From an uncultured Bacteroidaceae bacterium (lineage in GTDB: Bacteria; Bacteroidota; Bacteroidia; Bacteroidales; Bacteroidaceae): DNA of 64,000 nucleotides. This document shows, one piece after another, positions 50,771 through 60,617 of this stretch. How positions within the stretch are numbered: position 1 is the first letter of the stretch; every line of letters starts with the position of its first letter. Both the position numbers and the translations under genes were made by a program. Where the stretch lies: positions 1 to 64,000 of the forward strand of contig CAJGDP010000008.1 of NCBI GenBank assembly GCA_904502235.1, in the 5' to 3' direction. The notes beneath the pieces were generated by a model. It was given only the letters and a program-made list of their open reading frames with translations. It searched no databases and was not told the origin of the DNA.

Positions 50771-52489
50771 ATGCAGTGGATAACAGATTTACTACGTGCG
50801 CATCCCGAACTTGCCATCTATTTTACATTAGGCATCGGTTTTCTCATTGGCAAGATACACATCAAAGGTTTCAGTTTAGGCATTGTTACAAGCGTGTTGC
50901 TTGTGGGAGTGGTTGTGGGGCAATTGAACATTCCAATGACGGGCGCGTTGAAACAGACTGCATTCCTTCTGTTTCTGTTTGCAATTGGTTACAAGGTTGG
51001 TCCGCAGTTTTTTGCCGGGCTAAAGAAAGAGGGATTGCCACAAGTGTTGTTTGCTGTGGTGATGTGTGTATTCATTCTTTTGAGCACTTGGGTTATTGCG
51101 CTTGTAATGGGTTACAACGCAGGCGAAGCGGCTGGGTTGCTATCGGGTTCACAGACCATAAGCGCGGTGATTGGTGTTGCCGATGACACTATACGCGGTT
51201 TATCGATTGCTGATGCCGAAAAACAGAAGATGCTGGATATAATACCTGTTGCGTATGCCGTGACATATATCTTCGGAACTGCAGGTTCGGCATGGATTCT
51301 GTCGAAACTGGGTCCACGCATGCTTGGCGGAATGGAAAAGGTTAAAGCGGCTTGCCGAGAACTTGAAAACCGCATGGGAAAGGACGAGACTGAAAAGCCG
51401 GGCATAATTGATGCAAAACGTGAAGTTGAGTTCAGGAGTTACAGAATCGAAAACAGTTGGTTCCGTAAAGGACGGAAGGTTGAAGAACTTGAATATCTGT
51501 TCAAGGAACAGGGCAAAAGACTTTTTGTTGAGCGCATACGCAAGGCCGGGAACATTATAGACAATGTACGTGGCAGCGAAAAGCTATACCAGGGCGACGA
51601 AGTTGTTCTGAGCGGACGATACGAATACACCATCGGTGAGGAAAAATGGATTGGCAAGGAGGTAGACGACAATGCATTGCTCAGTTTTCCTGTTATGATG
51701 GTAAAGAGCACCATTGCCGGCAAGAGCCGTAGACGCAGTTTTAAGGCAAACGGCAAGAAGGTTGCAGAACTGCGTGCGCAACCGTTCATGCACGGTGTGA
51801 GCATACAACGGATAAAGCGAATGGGAGTGGATATTCCCGTACTACCCGGAACGGTGCTCAACACCGGTGATACTCTAGAACTCGTGGGCAAGAAGATTGA
51901 TGCCATGCAGGCAGCAAAGGAGATTGGTTACCCCGACCCTGCCACAAACGAGACTGATATAGTATACTTGTCAATCGGTATCCTGATAGGTGCAATAGTT
52001 GGAACTCTTACACTTCACATAAAAGGTATTCCGCTGAGTCTTAGCAGTAGCGGTGGCGCATTGATTGCAGGTCTTGTATTCGGATGGTGGCGTGCCCACC
52101 ACCCTACAATGGGTGCGATTCCCGAAGCCGCGCTATGGGTATTCAACAACATGGGGCTGAACATTTTCATAGCGATTGTGGGAATCTCTGCAGGTCCGGG
52201 ATTCATAGAAGGTTTCAAGGAAGCCGGACTGTCTCTGTTTGTTGCAGGTATTCTGGCAACTGCATTACCGCTTGTTTTCGGAATATTCGTAGCATCGCGC
52301 TGGTTCAGATTCCACCCGGCAATAGCCCTTGGATGCTGCGCCGGAGCAAGGACAACAACAGCTGCAATTGGTGCAATTCAGGAGACACTCGGCAGCGAGA
52401 CTCCGGCTCTGGGATATACGGTAACATATGCCGTAGGAAATACCCTGCTTATACTTTGGGGTGTATTTATAACGCTAATGGTTGTATAA
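50771..52489 (+). CDS. aspT: aspartate:alanine antiporter (AspT/YidE/YbjL family)
   Basis: A 572-residue membrane protein. Five N-terminal helices with the family duplication domain (SGSQTISAVIGVA), two RCK/TrkA-C-type cytoplasmic domains (about 210-375), then five or six more helices with the second copy (CAGARTTTAAIGAIQE). In AspT this carries aspartate in and alanine out. It stands 12 bases upstream of asdA, which makes alanine from aspartate, so the job is well supported by context. The ATG at 50771 avoids reading into the repeat element. Confidence 0.9.
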   Translation: MQWITDLLRAHPELAIYFTLGIGFLIGKIHIKGFSLGIVTSVLLVGVVVGQLNIPMTGALKQTAFLLFLFAIGYKVGPQFFAGLKKEGLPQVLFAVVMCVFILLSTWVIALVMGYNAGEAAGLLSGSQTISAVIGVADDTIRGLSIADAEKQKMLDIIPVAYAVTYIFGTAGSAWILSKLGPRMLGGMEKVKAACRELENRMGKDETEKPGIIDAKREVEFRSYRIENSWFRKGRKVEELEYLFKEQGKRLFVERIRKAGNIIDNVRGSEKLYQGDEVVLSGRYEYTIGEEKWIGKEVDDNALLSFPVMMVKSTIAGKSRRRSFKANGKKVAELRAQPFMHGVSIQRIKRMGVDIPVLPGTVLNTGDTLELVGKKIDAMQAAKEIGYPDPATNETDIVYLSIGILIGAIVGTLTLHIKGIPLSLSSSGGALIAGLVFGWWRAHHPTMGAIPEAALWVFNNMGLNIFIAIVGISAGPGFIEGFKEAGLSLFVAGILATALPLVFGIFVASRWFRFHPAIALGCCAGARTTTAAIGAIQETLGSETPALGYTVTYAVGNTLLILWGVFITLMVV

Positions 52490-52501
52490 AAGATATATGT
52501 T

Positions 52502-54160
52502 ATGGATAAGTTATTAAGCGACCACAGTATGGTTGAACGTTTTGAGAAGGAAATGGAGAAGATAAGCCCTTTTGAACTGAAGAATAGGCTTATAGAACTT
52601 GCCGACGAGAGTATAAGAAAGATGACACGCACCATGCTCAATGCAGGACGTGGCAACCCGAACTGGATTGCTACAGTTCCTCGAGAGGGGTTCTTTGCAC
52701 TTGGCAGGTTCGGATTGGAAGAGGCTCGCAGAGATTGGAATTGTGAAGAGGGGATTGCAGGCATTCCGCAAAAAGAGGGAATAGCAGCACGTTTCGAAGC
52801 ATTCCTGCAGAAGAATGCCAAGGAGCCGGGTGTCGCTTTCCTTAAAAAATGCTACCGATATATGATGCAGGAACACCAATGCAAGCCCGATGAACTTATA
52901 CACGAATGGACAGAGAGTATAATGGGCAACCAATACCCTGTTCCCGACAGAATTCTGAAATATACCGAAGTTGTCGTGCGCGACTACATTGCACAGGAGT
53001 TGTGCGACGGCCGTCCACCACAAGGCGAAATTGACCTTTTCGCTACAGAAGGCGGAACTGCAGCCATGTGCTATATCTTCGACAGCCTGCAACAGAACAG
53101 ACTGCTTGAACGTGGCGACAGTATTGCACTTATGACACCCGTATTCACACCATACATTGAAATCCCCAAGCTGTACCGCTACAACTATAAGGTTACGGAG
53201 ATTCCGGCAAATGTTACCACATACGACGACCTTCACCTGTGGCAATACAGCGACAAGGATATAAGCAAGTTGCGCGACCCCGAGTATAAAGCGCTTTTCA
53301 TTGTAAACCCGAGCAATCCGCCAAGCTACACCCTAGCTCCCGAAACCGTTGATTTGCTTGTGGATATTGTACAGCGTTGGAATCCTAATCTTATGATTGT
53401 TACCGACGATGTATATGCTACATACATAAACGGTTTCCAGTCGCTGATGGCAAGGTTACCATACAATACAATCTGCGTATATTCATTCTCGAAATACTTT
53501 GGTGCAACGGGATGGCGCACGGCAGTGGTAGCACTGCATCGCGACAACATTTTCGACGAAATGCTAAAACGCTTACCACGCAAACGGAAAAGCGAACTGC
53601 AACAACGATACGGAAGCATAAGAAACGATGCGGAGAATATGCGTTTCATCGACCGCATGGTTGCCGACAGCCGTCAGGTGGCACTCAACCACACGGCAGG
53701 ATTGTCCCTGCCACAACAGATGCAGATGACATTGTTCGCGCTCTATTCTATAATAGACAAGCGCGAGGGCAACCGTTTCAAGGAAAAGATGCGAGAAATT
53801 ATACACCGAAGGCTTGATGCCCTATGGACAAGTAGCGGATTCACCCTACTACCCGACCCGTTGCGTGCCGGTTACTATTCCGAAATTGATATGCTCGTAT
53901 GGGCAAAGAGATTCTACGGCACTGATTTTGCCGAGTGGTTAAAACTCAATTACAGTCCGTTGGATGTGGTATTCCGCCTTGCGACAGAGACCTCGCTTGT
54001 GGTGCTTAACGGTGGCGGTTTCGATGGTCCGGAATGGAGTATCCGCGTATCGCTTGCGAATCTAAAAGAAAAGGATTATACTATAATAGGCAAGAACATA
54101 AGAGAGATTCTCGATTCGTATGCCGAGAGGTGGAAGAATAGCCTGCCATTAGTTAAATAA
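52502..54160 (+). CDS. asdA: aspartate 4-decarboxylase / aspartate aminotransferase
   Basis: A 552-residue PLP enzyme, longer than normal aminotransferases and of the AsdA/AspD length. PLP Lys 331 is in YSFSKYFGATGWRTAV; FIVNPSNPPSYTL and IVTDDVYATYI hold the cofactor. Family reaction: L-aspartate to L-alanine and CO2, with transaminase side activity. Together with AspT this yields a proton-consuming, charge-moving cycle that saves energy or resists acid. The last codons LVK-stop lie in a palindrome shared with the next gene. Confidence 0.92.
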   Translation: MDKLLSDHSMVERFEKEMEKISPFELKNRLIELADESIRKMTRTMLNAGRGNPNWIATVPREGFFALGRFGLEEARRDWNCEEGIAGIPQKEGIAARFEAFLQKNAKEPGVAFLKKCYRYMMQEHQCKPDELIHEWTESIMGNQYPVPDRILKYTEVVVRDYIAQELCDGRPPQGEIDLFATEGGTAAMCYIFDSLQQNRLLERGDSIALMTPVFTPYIEIPKLYRYNYKVTEIPANVTTYDDLHLWQYSDKDISKLRDPEYKALFIVNPSNPPSYTLAPETVDLLVDIVQRWNPNLMIVTDDVYATYINGFQSLMARLPYNTICVYSFSKYFGATGWRTAVVALHRDNIFDEMLKRLPRKRKSELQQRYGSIRNDAENMRFIDRMVADSRQVALNHTAGLSLPQQMQMTLFALYSIIDKREGNRFKEKMREIIHRRLDALWTSSGFTLLPDPLRAGYYSEIDMLVWAKRFYGTDFAEWLKLNYSPLDVVFRLATETSLVVLNGGGFDGPEWSIRVSLANLKEKDYTIIGKNIREILDSYAERWKNSLPLVK

Positions 54161-54192
54161 CATCTGAAAATTTCAGATGTTATTTAACTAAT
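54148..54192. terminator. 45-bp perfect palindrome, bidirectional terminator
   Basis: 22-base arms (54148-54169, 54171-54192) around one A. It contains the last codons and stop of asdA and of the convergent kinase gene, so both proteins end in Leu-Val-Lys. Confidence 0.9.
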
Positions 54193-55616
54193 GTAAATTC
54201 AAATCTCAAACCGCCACCGGGACGATTGCTTGCAGTAATTGTTCCGCCATGGAACTGGACTGCATGCTTTACGATAGCCAAGCCAAGCCCTGTACCACCC
54301 TTCTGGCGCGAACGACCTTTGTCAACTCTGTAGAACCTCTCGAACAATCGACCAAGTTGCTTTTCCTCAACACCGCATCCATCGTCTTCGAAACGGATGC
54401 AACACTCCTTGTCGTTATTGGCAACGAGTGATATGTATATATTCTCGCCCTCGGAGTATGCTATTGCATTTTCTATGAGATTGCGGAATATTGAGCCTAT
54501 GAGCGACAGGTTTCCATCTACAATAACTTGTTCTTTAAAGTCGGCATAAAGCATCAGGCGTTCGTTCACCGGCATTATTTCCAATTCTTCTGCAATCTCG
54601 GTTATGATATCGTTTATAACAATCTTCTCCTTGGCAATGAGCGAACTGCCGGCTTCCATTCGGGTTATCAGAGATACGTCGTTCAGCAATCTTCGCATGC
54701 GCTCGTTATTTGCATAGCATCGTTCTATAAGTTCCTGACGTTTCTCCTCGCTCAAGGCTATGCCCGAAAGCAATGTCTCGAGACAAACCTGAATAGATGC
54801 CACAGGTGTTTTGAGTTCGTGATTTATATTATTGGTGAGCTGACGCTTGATACGTATCTTTTCCTGCTCTTCGCGCAAAGTAGCTTCATGTGCAAGGTCG
54901 CGGTCCTTTATGGTCTGCTGCCATTGGGCATAAAGCTGTACGATATGATTTGAGATAGAACCGAGTTCGTCATTTGGGAAAGGTTCAGCCTCGTCGAAGG
55001 CTTCGCCCTTCTTGGCTTTTGAGGCAAAACGGTTAAGGCGTTCAATGGTCTTACCCAACCTGCGTGTTGCGAAATAAGCCAACACACTCATCACAAAGCT
55101 TATGACAATCATTACACCAAGAAATGTCCAGTCGGTCTGCAACAGTTCCTTAAGCGATGGAGAAAAAGGTATGGCACTACGCACAAGAACCTGTTTGCCT
55201 CGAGTCGCAGAATAGAAATATTCACGTCCGTCGCTTGCTGATTGTCGTCCTATATTATAGCCGGTTCCTTTTTTTAGAGCAGCGGAAATCTCAGGACGGC
55301 TCCTGTGGTTGTCGAGCGAATCCAAAGGAAGCATATTGTCATAAACGACATCACCGGAATAGGTAATTACCGATATACGCAAGTTCTCAAAAGGTTTCTC
55401 GTGTGTGGAAATATACTCTTCGTACGACACACCCTCCTCTACCACATCAAGCAAATGTCGGTTATACATCTGGAGTTGGGCATTCAGGAACTCCGACTTA
55501 TACTGCTTTTCGCGCAGATACTGATACCCCACAAACGACAATATTATTGTCCACGAAAAGGCGAGCAACATAAGGAATAGTCGCCTATGATATGATAATC
55601 TAATCACGAAAGCCAT
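54180..55616 (-). CDS. sensor histidine kinase
   Basis: A 478-residue kinase. Two membrane helices (about 14-33 and 165-184) bracket a ~130-residue periplasmic sensor. A HAMP-like stretch follows, then the HisKA box with the phosphorylated His 266 in NNINHELKTP, and an ATPase with N box RNLIENAIAYS, DDGCGVEEKQ and GTGLGLAIVK. The start at 55616 overlaps the response regulator by 17 bases. Signal unknown; the pair resembles the RprX/RprY or PhoR-type systems of Bacteroidetes. Confidence 0.92.
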   Translation of the reverse strand: MAFVIRLSYHRRLFLMLLAFSWTIILSFVGYQYLREKQYKSEFLNAQLQMYNRHLLDVVEEGVSYEEYISTHEKPFENLRISVITYSGDVVYDNMLPLDSLDNHRSRPEISAALKKGTGYNIGRQSASDGREYFYSATRGKQVLVRSAIPFSPSLKELLQTDWTFLGVMIVISFVMSVLAYFATRRLGKTIERLNRFASKAKKGEAFDEAEPFPNDELGSISNHIVQLYAQWQQTIKDRDLAHEATLREEQEKIRIKRQLTNNINHELKTPVASIQVCLETLLSGIALSEEKRQELIERCYANNERMRRLLNDVSLITRMEAGSSLIAKEKIVINDIITEIAEELEIMPVNERLMLYADFKEQVIVDGNLSLIGSIFRNLIENAIAYSEGENIYISLVANNDKECCIRFEDDGCGVEEKQLGRLFERFYRVDKGRSRQKGGTGLGLAIVKHAVQFHGGTITASNRPGGGLRFEFTLVK

Positions 55617-56295
55617 AACCAAAACCTGAACGGGTTACAATATACGAACCGTACGCGCCAATCTTTGAACGCAAACGGGTGATATTCACATCTATGGTGC
55701 GGTCCAAAACAACCACTTCGTCGCTCCACACTCGCGCAAGAATCTGTTCGCGTGAACAAATCTTGCCTCTGTGCGAAATAAGATATGCCAACAGTTCAAA
55801 CTCCTTACGGGCAAGCTTAACCTCCTCGCCATCAACAATACAACGCTTGAATTCCAAGTCGAGATGCAGACCTTCAACTTTCAGCACATTGGATTTTTCC
55901 GCCACAGTATTCACCTTATGCCCACTTACACGACGCAGAACGCTTTTTACACGAGCAATGACATTACGCACGGTATAAGGTTTCATTATATAGTCATCGG
56001 CTCCAAGATTCAAGCCCATAATCATATCATCTTCACTGTCGCGCGCCGTGCAGAATATAATGGGAATGTCGGCTGTTGTGACATCCGCCTTAAGCATCTT
56101 TGCCATCTTTATACCGCTTATTTCTCCCATCATTATATCAAGGAGAATAAGTGAATAGGATTTTAAATCATAGGTCAAAGCCTGCTCTGCACTGAAGGCT
56201 ATATCCACATCATAACCTTCGTTTTCAAGATTAAGTTGCAGAACCTCGCAAAGGGTTTCCTCGTCATCAACTATCAATATACGTTCTGTTCCCAT
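55600..56295 (-). CDS. response regulator, OmpR/PhoB family
   Basis: A 231-residue regulator: receiver with phospho-Asp 53 (LLLDIMMGE), acid pair DDE (10-12), Lys in MKPYTVRN, and a winged-helix DNA-binding domain (about 130-230, RKEFELLAYLISHRGKICSREQ). First gene of the pair with the kinase. It is divergent from a Na/Pi cotransporter, which suggests but does not show phosphate or sodium control. Confidence 0.93.
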   Translation of the reverse strand: MGTERILIVDDEETLCEVLQLNLENEGYDVDIAFSAEQALTYDLKSYSLILLDIMMGEISGIKMAKMLKADVTTADIPIIFCTARDSEDDMIMGLNLGADDYIMKPYTVRNVIARVKSVLRRVSGHKVNTVAEKSNVLKVEGLHLDLEFKRCIVDGEEVKLARKEFELLAYLISHRGKICSREQILARVWSDEVVVLDRTIDVNITRLRSKIGAYGSYIVTRSGFGYGFRD

Positions 56296-56317
56296 ATACC
56301 TGCATTTTAATACATCG

Positions 56318-56325
56318 CAAAAATA
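56318..56325 (-). promoter_or_regulatory. -7 promoter element of the two-component operon
   Basis: Minus strand reads TATTTTTG, 22 bases before the regulator ATG. Confidence 0.5.
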
Positions 56326-56500
56326 TAGATAAAAAATGAACTAGCGACCGGCATTGAAGATATTTAATAAAAATGTAACAAAATGGGGGTAACCGGATGT
56401 TAGGATATTCTTTAACATTAGCATAACCTCTTTGTAACATTTTTGAAACATATTAGCAGTTATTTTGCATTGTAAAAATTGAAAACATTTTATTGATTTT

Positions 56501-58237
56501 ATGGGAATATTACAAATTTTCACACTACTGGGAGCATTGGGTATGTTCCTGTATGGAATGAACCTTATGAGTTCGGGCTTGCAGAAGGCTGCAGGTGAGA
56601 GACTACGCGGATTCTTGTCGGCAATGACATCGAATCCTTTCAAAGGAGTATTGACAGGTTTAGGTATAACATCTGTTATACAATCATCATCGGCAACCAC
56701 TGTTATGGTTGTCAGTTTTGTTAATGCCGGTCTGTTGACATTGGTACAGGCTATCGGTGTTATCATGGGTGCCAACATCGGTACCACAGTAACCGCTTGG
56801 TTGGTATCATGGCTTGGATTCAAGGCCGATATCTCAATACTTGCAATACCTTTGATGCTGTTCGGTTTCCTTTTCTCGAATTCCAAGAAGAACCAGCGCA
56901 AGAACATTGGTGAACTTATTGTCGGTTTCAGCCTTCTGTTCCTTGGATTGTCATTTATGAAGGAATCGGTGCCCGACCTTAGAGAGACACCCGAGGTTTT
57001 GAACTTTGTAACATCATGGGCTGCTCACGGTTTTGGTTCTGTGCTTCTGTTCCTTGCATTCGGTACAGTTCTGACTCTTGTTCTGCAGTCGTCATCGGCT
57101 ACAATGGCTATCACCCTTATTATGTTGAGCATGGGATGGATTCCATTTGATATGGCTTGTGCTATGGTACTTGGTGAGAACATCGGTACAACCATCACTG
57201 CAAACATTGCTGCATCAATCGGAAACACACAGGCTAAACGCGCAGCAATGTCGCACACCATCTTCAACGTATTCGGTGTAATTTGGGCATTGATACTCTT
57301 TAAGCCATTCCTTGGTCTGGTTGGTTTGATTACCGAGGGTTTGTTCGGTTTGCCCAACCCTGCTGCCGAGGGTTTTAAAGTAGTGGAAACAGATAAGGAC
57401 AGCGCAACAGCAGCGCTCTACGGACTTTCGATGCTCCACACATTGTTCAACACAATCAACACTCTTATACTTGTATGGTTCACAGGTTTGATAGCAAAAG
57501 CCGTCAACTGGATTATCCGTGCGCCAAAGAACCAGGAGAAAGAGGTTTTCAAACTCAAATACATATCTGCTGGTCCGCTTGCAACTCCTGAGCTTTCCGT
57601 GGAGCAGGCATTCGACGAGATTATCCACTTTGCTCAGGTTTCAAAGAATGGTGCCGCTTACGCAAAAGATGCAGTGAACGAAGCCGACAGCGACAAATTT
57701 GAGAAACTGCGTGAAAAGCTTGTAAAATACGAGGAAATTTCAGACCGCATAGAATATGAGATAGCAGCTTTCCTGAACGGAGTGTCGGCAGAAGAAATCA
57801 GCGAAAGCACATCTATCAAGATAAAGGCGATGTACAAGATTATCGGCGAACTGGAATCTTTGGGCGATTCGGGCGAGACTATCAGCCGAATATTGTCGAG
57901 GAAGAATATCCACAAGAAGAAGTTCGATGCCGAGACCATCAAGAAACTAAACGCCATGGCAGACGCTGTTGCTGTTGCATACGATGCAATGATAGCCAAT
58001 CTTGAAGCGGCACACAAAGGCGAACTCACCGACATTTCAAATGCCTACAATGCTGAAGAACGCTTGAACACCCTCAGAAACGACTATAGAGATACAGTTA
58101 TCGAGGATATCGAAAACGATGGCAAGAACTATCAGACAAGCGTTTACTACATGGATATCATCAACACCTACGAGCGTATGGGCGACTTCATGATAAACAT
58201 ATCGCAAGACCTCGAAAGAGCATTCATCCGCAAGTAA
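56501..58237 (+). CDS. Na/Pi cotransporter with C-terminal PhoU-like domain
   Basis: A 578-residue protein. The membrane part (about 1-345) holds the two QSSS repeats, TSVIQSSSATT (about 58-67) and LVLQSSSATM (about 194-203), and GANIGTT/GENIGTT; the rest (about 360-570) is a helical PhoU-like domain. Family role: Na+-driven phosphate uptake or control of phosphate export. It faces the two-component operon head to head. Confidence 0.9.
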   Translation: MGILQIFTLLGALGMFLYGMNLMSSGLQKAAGERLRGFLSAMTSNPFKGVLTGLGITSVIQSSSATTVMVVSFVNAGLLTLVQAIGVIMGANIGTTVTAWLVSWLGFKADISILAIPLMLFGFLFSNSKKNQRKNIGELIVGFSLLFLGLSFMKESVPDLRETPEVLNFVTSWAAHGFGSVLLFLAFGTVLTLVLQSSSATMAITLIMLSMGWIPFDMACAMVLGENIGTTITANIAASIGNTQAKRAAMSHTIFNVFGVIWALILFKPFLGLVGLITEGLFGLPNPAAEGFKVVETDKDSATAALYGLSMLHTLFNTINTLILVWFTGLIAKAVNWIIRAPKNQEKEVFKLKYISAGPLATPELSVEQAFDEIIHFAQVSKNGAAYAKDAVNEADSDKFEKLREKLVKYEEISDRIEYEIAAFLNGVSAEEISESTSIKIKAMYKIIGELESLGDSGETISRILSRKNIHKKKFDAETIKKLNAMADAVAVAYDAMIANLEAAHKGELTDISNAYNAEERLNTLRNDYRDTVIEDIENDGKNYQTSVYYMDIINTYERMGDFMINISQDLERAFIRK

Positions 58238-58255
58238 GGAATGTAGCTATAACTA

Positions 58256-58275
58256 AATCTGTGGACCCACAGATT
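58256..58275. repeat. short palindrome after the Na/Pi gene
   Basis: AATCTGTGG/CCACAGATT with a 2-base centre, 18 bases after the stop and 10 bases before the main terminator. Confidence 0.5.
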
Positions 58276-58285
58276 CGTAAAAAAA

Positions 58286-58326
58286 TGTAAGGAACCTGGT
58301 GCAATACCAAGTTCCTTACATTTTTT
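58286..58326. terminator. bidirectional terminator between the Na/Pi gene and maeB
   Basis: TGTAAGGAAC...GTTCCTTACA with one mismatch inside the stem (58286-58300, 58306-58320), A6 before and T6 after. Confidence 0.9.
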
Positions 58327-58339
58327 ATAATATATATTA

Positions 58340-60616
58340 TTACTTCTTGTTCACCATTGCGTCGATTGCGGCAACTGCTGTAACATTAAGGATTTCCTGT
58401 ACAGAGCTTTCGAAATCGATGAAGTGGATTGGCTTGTTCAATCCCATCTGGATAGGTCCGATGATTTCGGTGTCGGAAGAGAGGGCCTGCAACATCTTGT
58501 ATGAAGAACTTGCTGAGTTCAGGTTAGGGAATACAAGTGTGTTTACCTCTTTGCCGAACAGTTTTGTAAACGGATACTTCTTGTCGCGCAGCTCTCCGTT
58601 CATTGCAAGATTCACCTGCATTTCGCCGTCGAGAATCCATTCAGGATAATTCTTGTGGATGTGTGCAACAGCCTGACGAACTCGCTCGGCACTGCCACCC
58701 TGGTCGGTACCGAAGTTTGAGTACGATACCATTGCCATCACGGGCTGGTGGTTGAAGAAACGTACCGACTTTTCAGCAAGACGTGCAATGTCAATCAGTG
58801 TTGATGTCTCCGGTGCACGGTTGATGAGTGTATCAGCCACGAAATATGTACCCTTCTTTGAGTTGATGATATGCATTGTTCCGAATGTACTGAAACCTTC
58901 CTGCATACCGATTACCTCTTTGGCTACCTTGATGGTATTTGAATATTTTGTGTAAAGACCTGTGATGAATGCATCGGCATCGCCTGTCTCCACCATCATC
59001 ATACCGAAGTAGTTACGCTCGTACATCTTGTCGTTAGCCTCTTCGATGGTGTATCCCTCGCGCTGACGCTTGTTTGCAAGAATCTTTGCATAACGTACAC
59101 GACGCTCGCGCTCATTTGGATGACGAAGGTTTACTACCTCTATACCCTCGAGGCTCAAGCCGAGTTCTTCGGCAAGTTTACCGATAATCTCATCGTTACC
59201 CAAAAGGATTGGCTGACATATACCCTCCTCTTTTGCCTGTACGGCAGCCTTCATCATTGAAGGATGCGCACCCTCGGCAAATACCACGCGCTGTGTCTCG
59301 GTGCGTGCCATATCATGGAGCTGCTGTGTGAGTTTTGACTCACGTCCCATGAATTCAAGAAGGTGCTCCTTGTATTTCTCCCAATCGGTAATGGTTTTAC
59401 GTGCCACTCCGCTTTCGATAGCAGCCTTTGCAACTGCAGTAGAAACCTCTACGAGCAAACGTGGGTCGACCGGTTTTGGAACGAAATAGTCGCGACCGAA
59501 TGAAAGATGACCAACCTTATATACCTTATTTACTATCTCAGGAACAGGCTGTTTTGCAAGGTCGGCAATGGCTCTTACCGCAGCAAGTTTCATCTCTTCG
59601 TTGATTGCTGTTGCAGCAACGTCAAGAGCACCACGGAAAATATATGGAAAACCGATAACGTTGTTTATCTGGTTAGGATAGTCGCTGCGTCCTGTACTCA
59701 TAAGAACGTCGGGACGGCTCTCCATTGCATCCTCGTATGTGATTTCGGGTTCGGGGTTCGCAAGAGCAAAAATGATAGGATCCTTTGCCATTGAACGTAC
59801 CATATCCTTTGAAAGCACATTACCCTTTGACAAACCAAGGAACACGTCGGCATCCTTTATTGCGTCGGTAAGTGTAGATATATCGTTACGTGTTGTCGCA
59901 AATTCCAACTTCTCGGGAGTAAGGTTACCGCGTGATGTGCTGATTACACCACGGCTGTCGAGCATTACGACATTCTCCTTCTTTACACCAAGTGCGATAT
60001 AGAGTTTTGTACAAGAGATTGCCGCCGCACCTGCACCGTTTACAACAACCTTTACCTCTCCGATATTCTTGCCGTTTACCTCGAGCGCATTCAAAAGACC
60101 TGCAGCTGAGATAATGGCTGTACCGTGCTGGTCGTCGTGCATCACAGGGATATCGAGTTCTTCTTTAAGGCGACGTTCAATCTCAAAGCATTCAGGTGCC
60201 TTGATATCCTCAAGGTTGATACCACCGAATGTGGGAGCAATAGCCTTTACTGCCTCAATGAATTTGTCGGGGTCTTCTTCGTTTACCTCGATGTCGAACA
60301 CGTCGATACCGCCATATATCTTGAAGAGCAATCCCTTACCCTCCATAACAGGTTTACCTGCCACTGCACCGATGTTACCCAAACCAAGAACGGCTGTACC
60401 GTTTGAGATTACGGCAACAAGGTTACCCTTGTCGGTATATTTGTAGGCATTCTGCGGGTCCTTCTGGATTTCAAGACATGGCTCGGCTACACCGGGCGAA
60501 TATGCCAATGAAAGGTCGGTCTGTGTAAAATATGGTTTTGTCGGAACCACCTCTATCTTACCGGGACGCTTTCCGGCATGGTAATTCAAAGCATCTTCTT
60601 TAAGTATCTTTGCCAT
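58340..60616 (-). CDS. maeB: NADP-dependent malic enzyme with phosphotransacetylase-like domain
   Basis: A 758-residue fusion. The N-terminal malic enzyme (about 1-425) decarboxylates malate to pyruvate: SLAYSPGVAEPC, VISNGTAVLGLGNIGA, HDDQHGTA and VVVNGAGAAAI. The C-terminal PTA-like domain (about 430-758) is regulatory in MaeB and binds acetyl-CoA rather than working as an enzyme. Its ATG comes one base after the stop of the TIGR02757 gene. Confidence 0.96.
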   Translation of the reverse strand: MAKILKEDALNYHAGKRPGKIEVVPTKPYFTQTDLSLAYSPGVAEPCLEIQKDPQNAYKYTDKGNLVAVISNGTAVLGLGNIGAVAGKPVMEGKGLLFKIYGGIDVFDIEVNEEDPDKFIEAVKAIAPTFGGINLEDIKAPECFEIERRLKEELDIPVMHDDQHGTAIISAAGLLNALEVNGKNIGEVKVVVNGAGAAAISCTKLYIALGVKKENVVMLDSRGVISTSRGNLTPEKLEFATTRNDISTLTDAIKDADVFLGLSKGNVLSKDMVRSMAKDPIIFALANPEPEITYEDAMESRPDVLMSTGRSDYPNQINNVIGFPYIFRGALDVAATAINEEMKLAAVRAIADLAKQPVPEIVNKVYKVGHLSFGRDYFVPKPVDPRLLVEVSTAVAKAAIESGVARKTITDWEKYKEHLLEFMGRESKLTQQLHDMARTETQRVVFAEGAHPSMMKAAVQAKEEGICQPILLGNDEIIGKLAEELGLSLEGIEVVNLRHPNERERRVRYAKILANKRQREGYTIEEANDKMYERNYFGMMMVETGDADAFITGLYTKYSNTIKVAKEVIGMQEGFSTFGTMHIINSKKGTYFVADTLINRAPETSTLIDIARLAEKSVRFFNHQPVMAMVSYSNFGTDQGGSAERVRQAVAHIHKNYPEWILDGEMQVNLAMNGELRDKKYPFTKLFGKEVNTLVFPNLNSASSSYKMLQALSSDTEIIGPIQMGLNKPIHFIDFESSVQEILNVTAVAAIDAMVNKK

Positions 60617-60617
60617 C

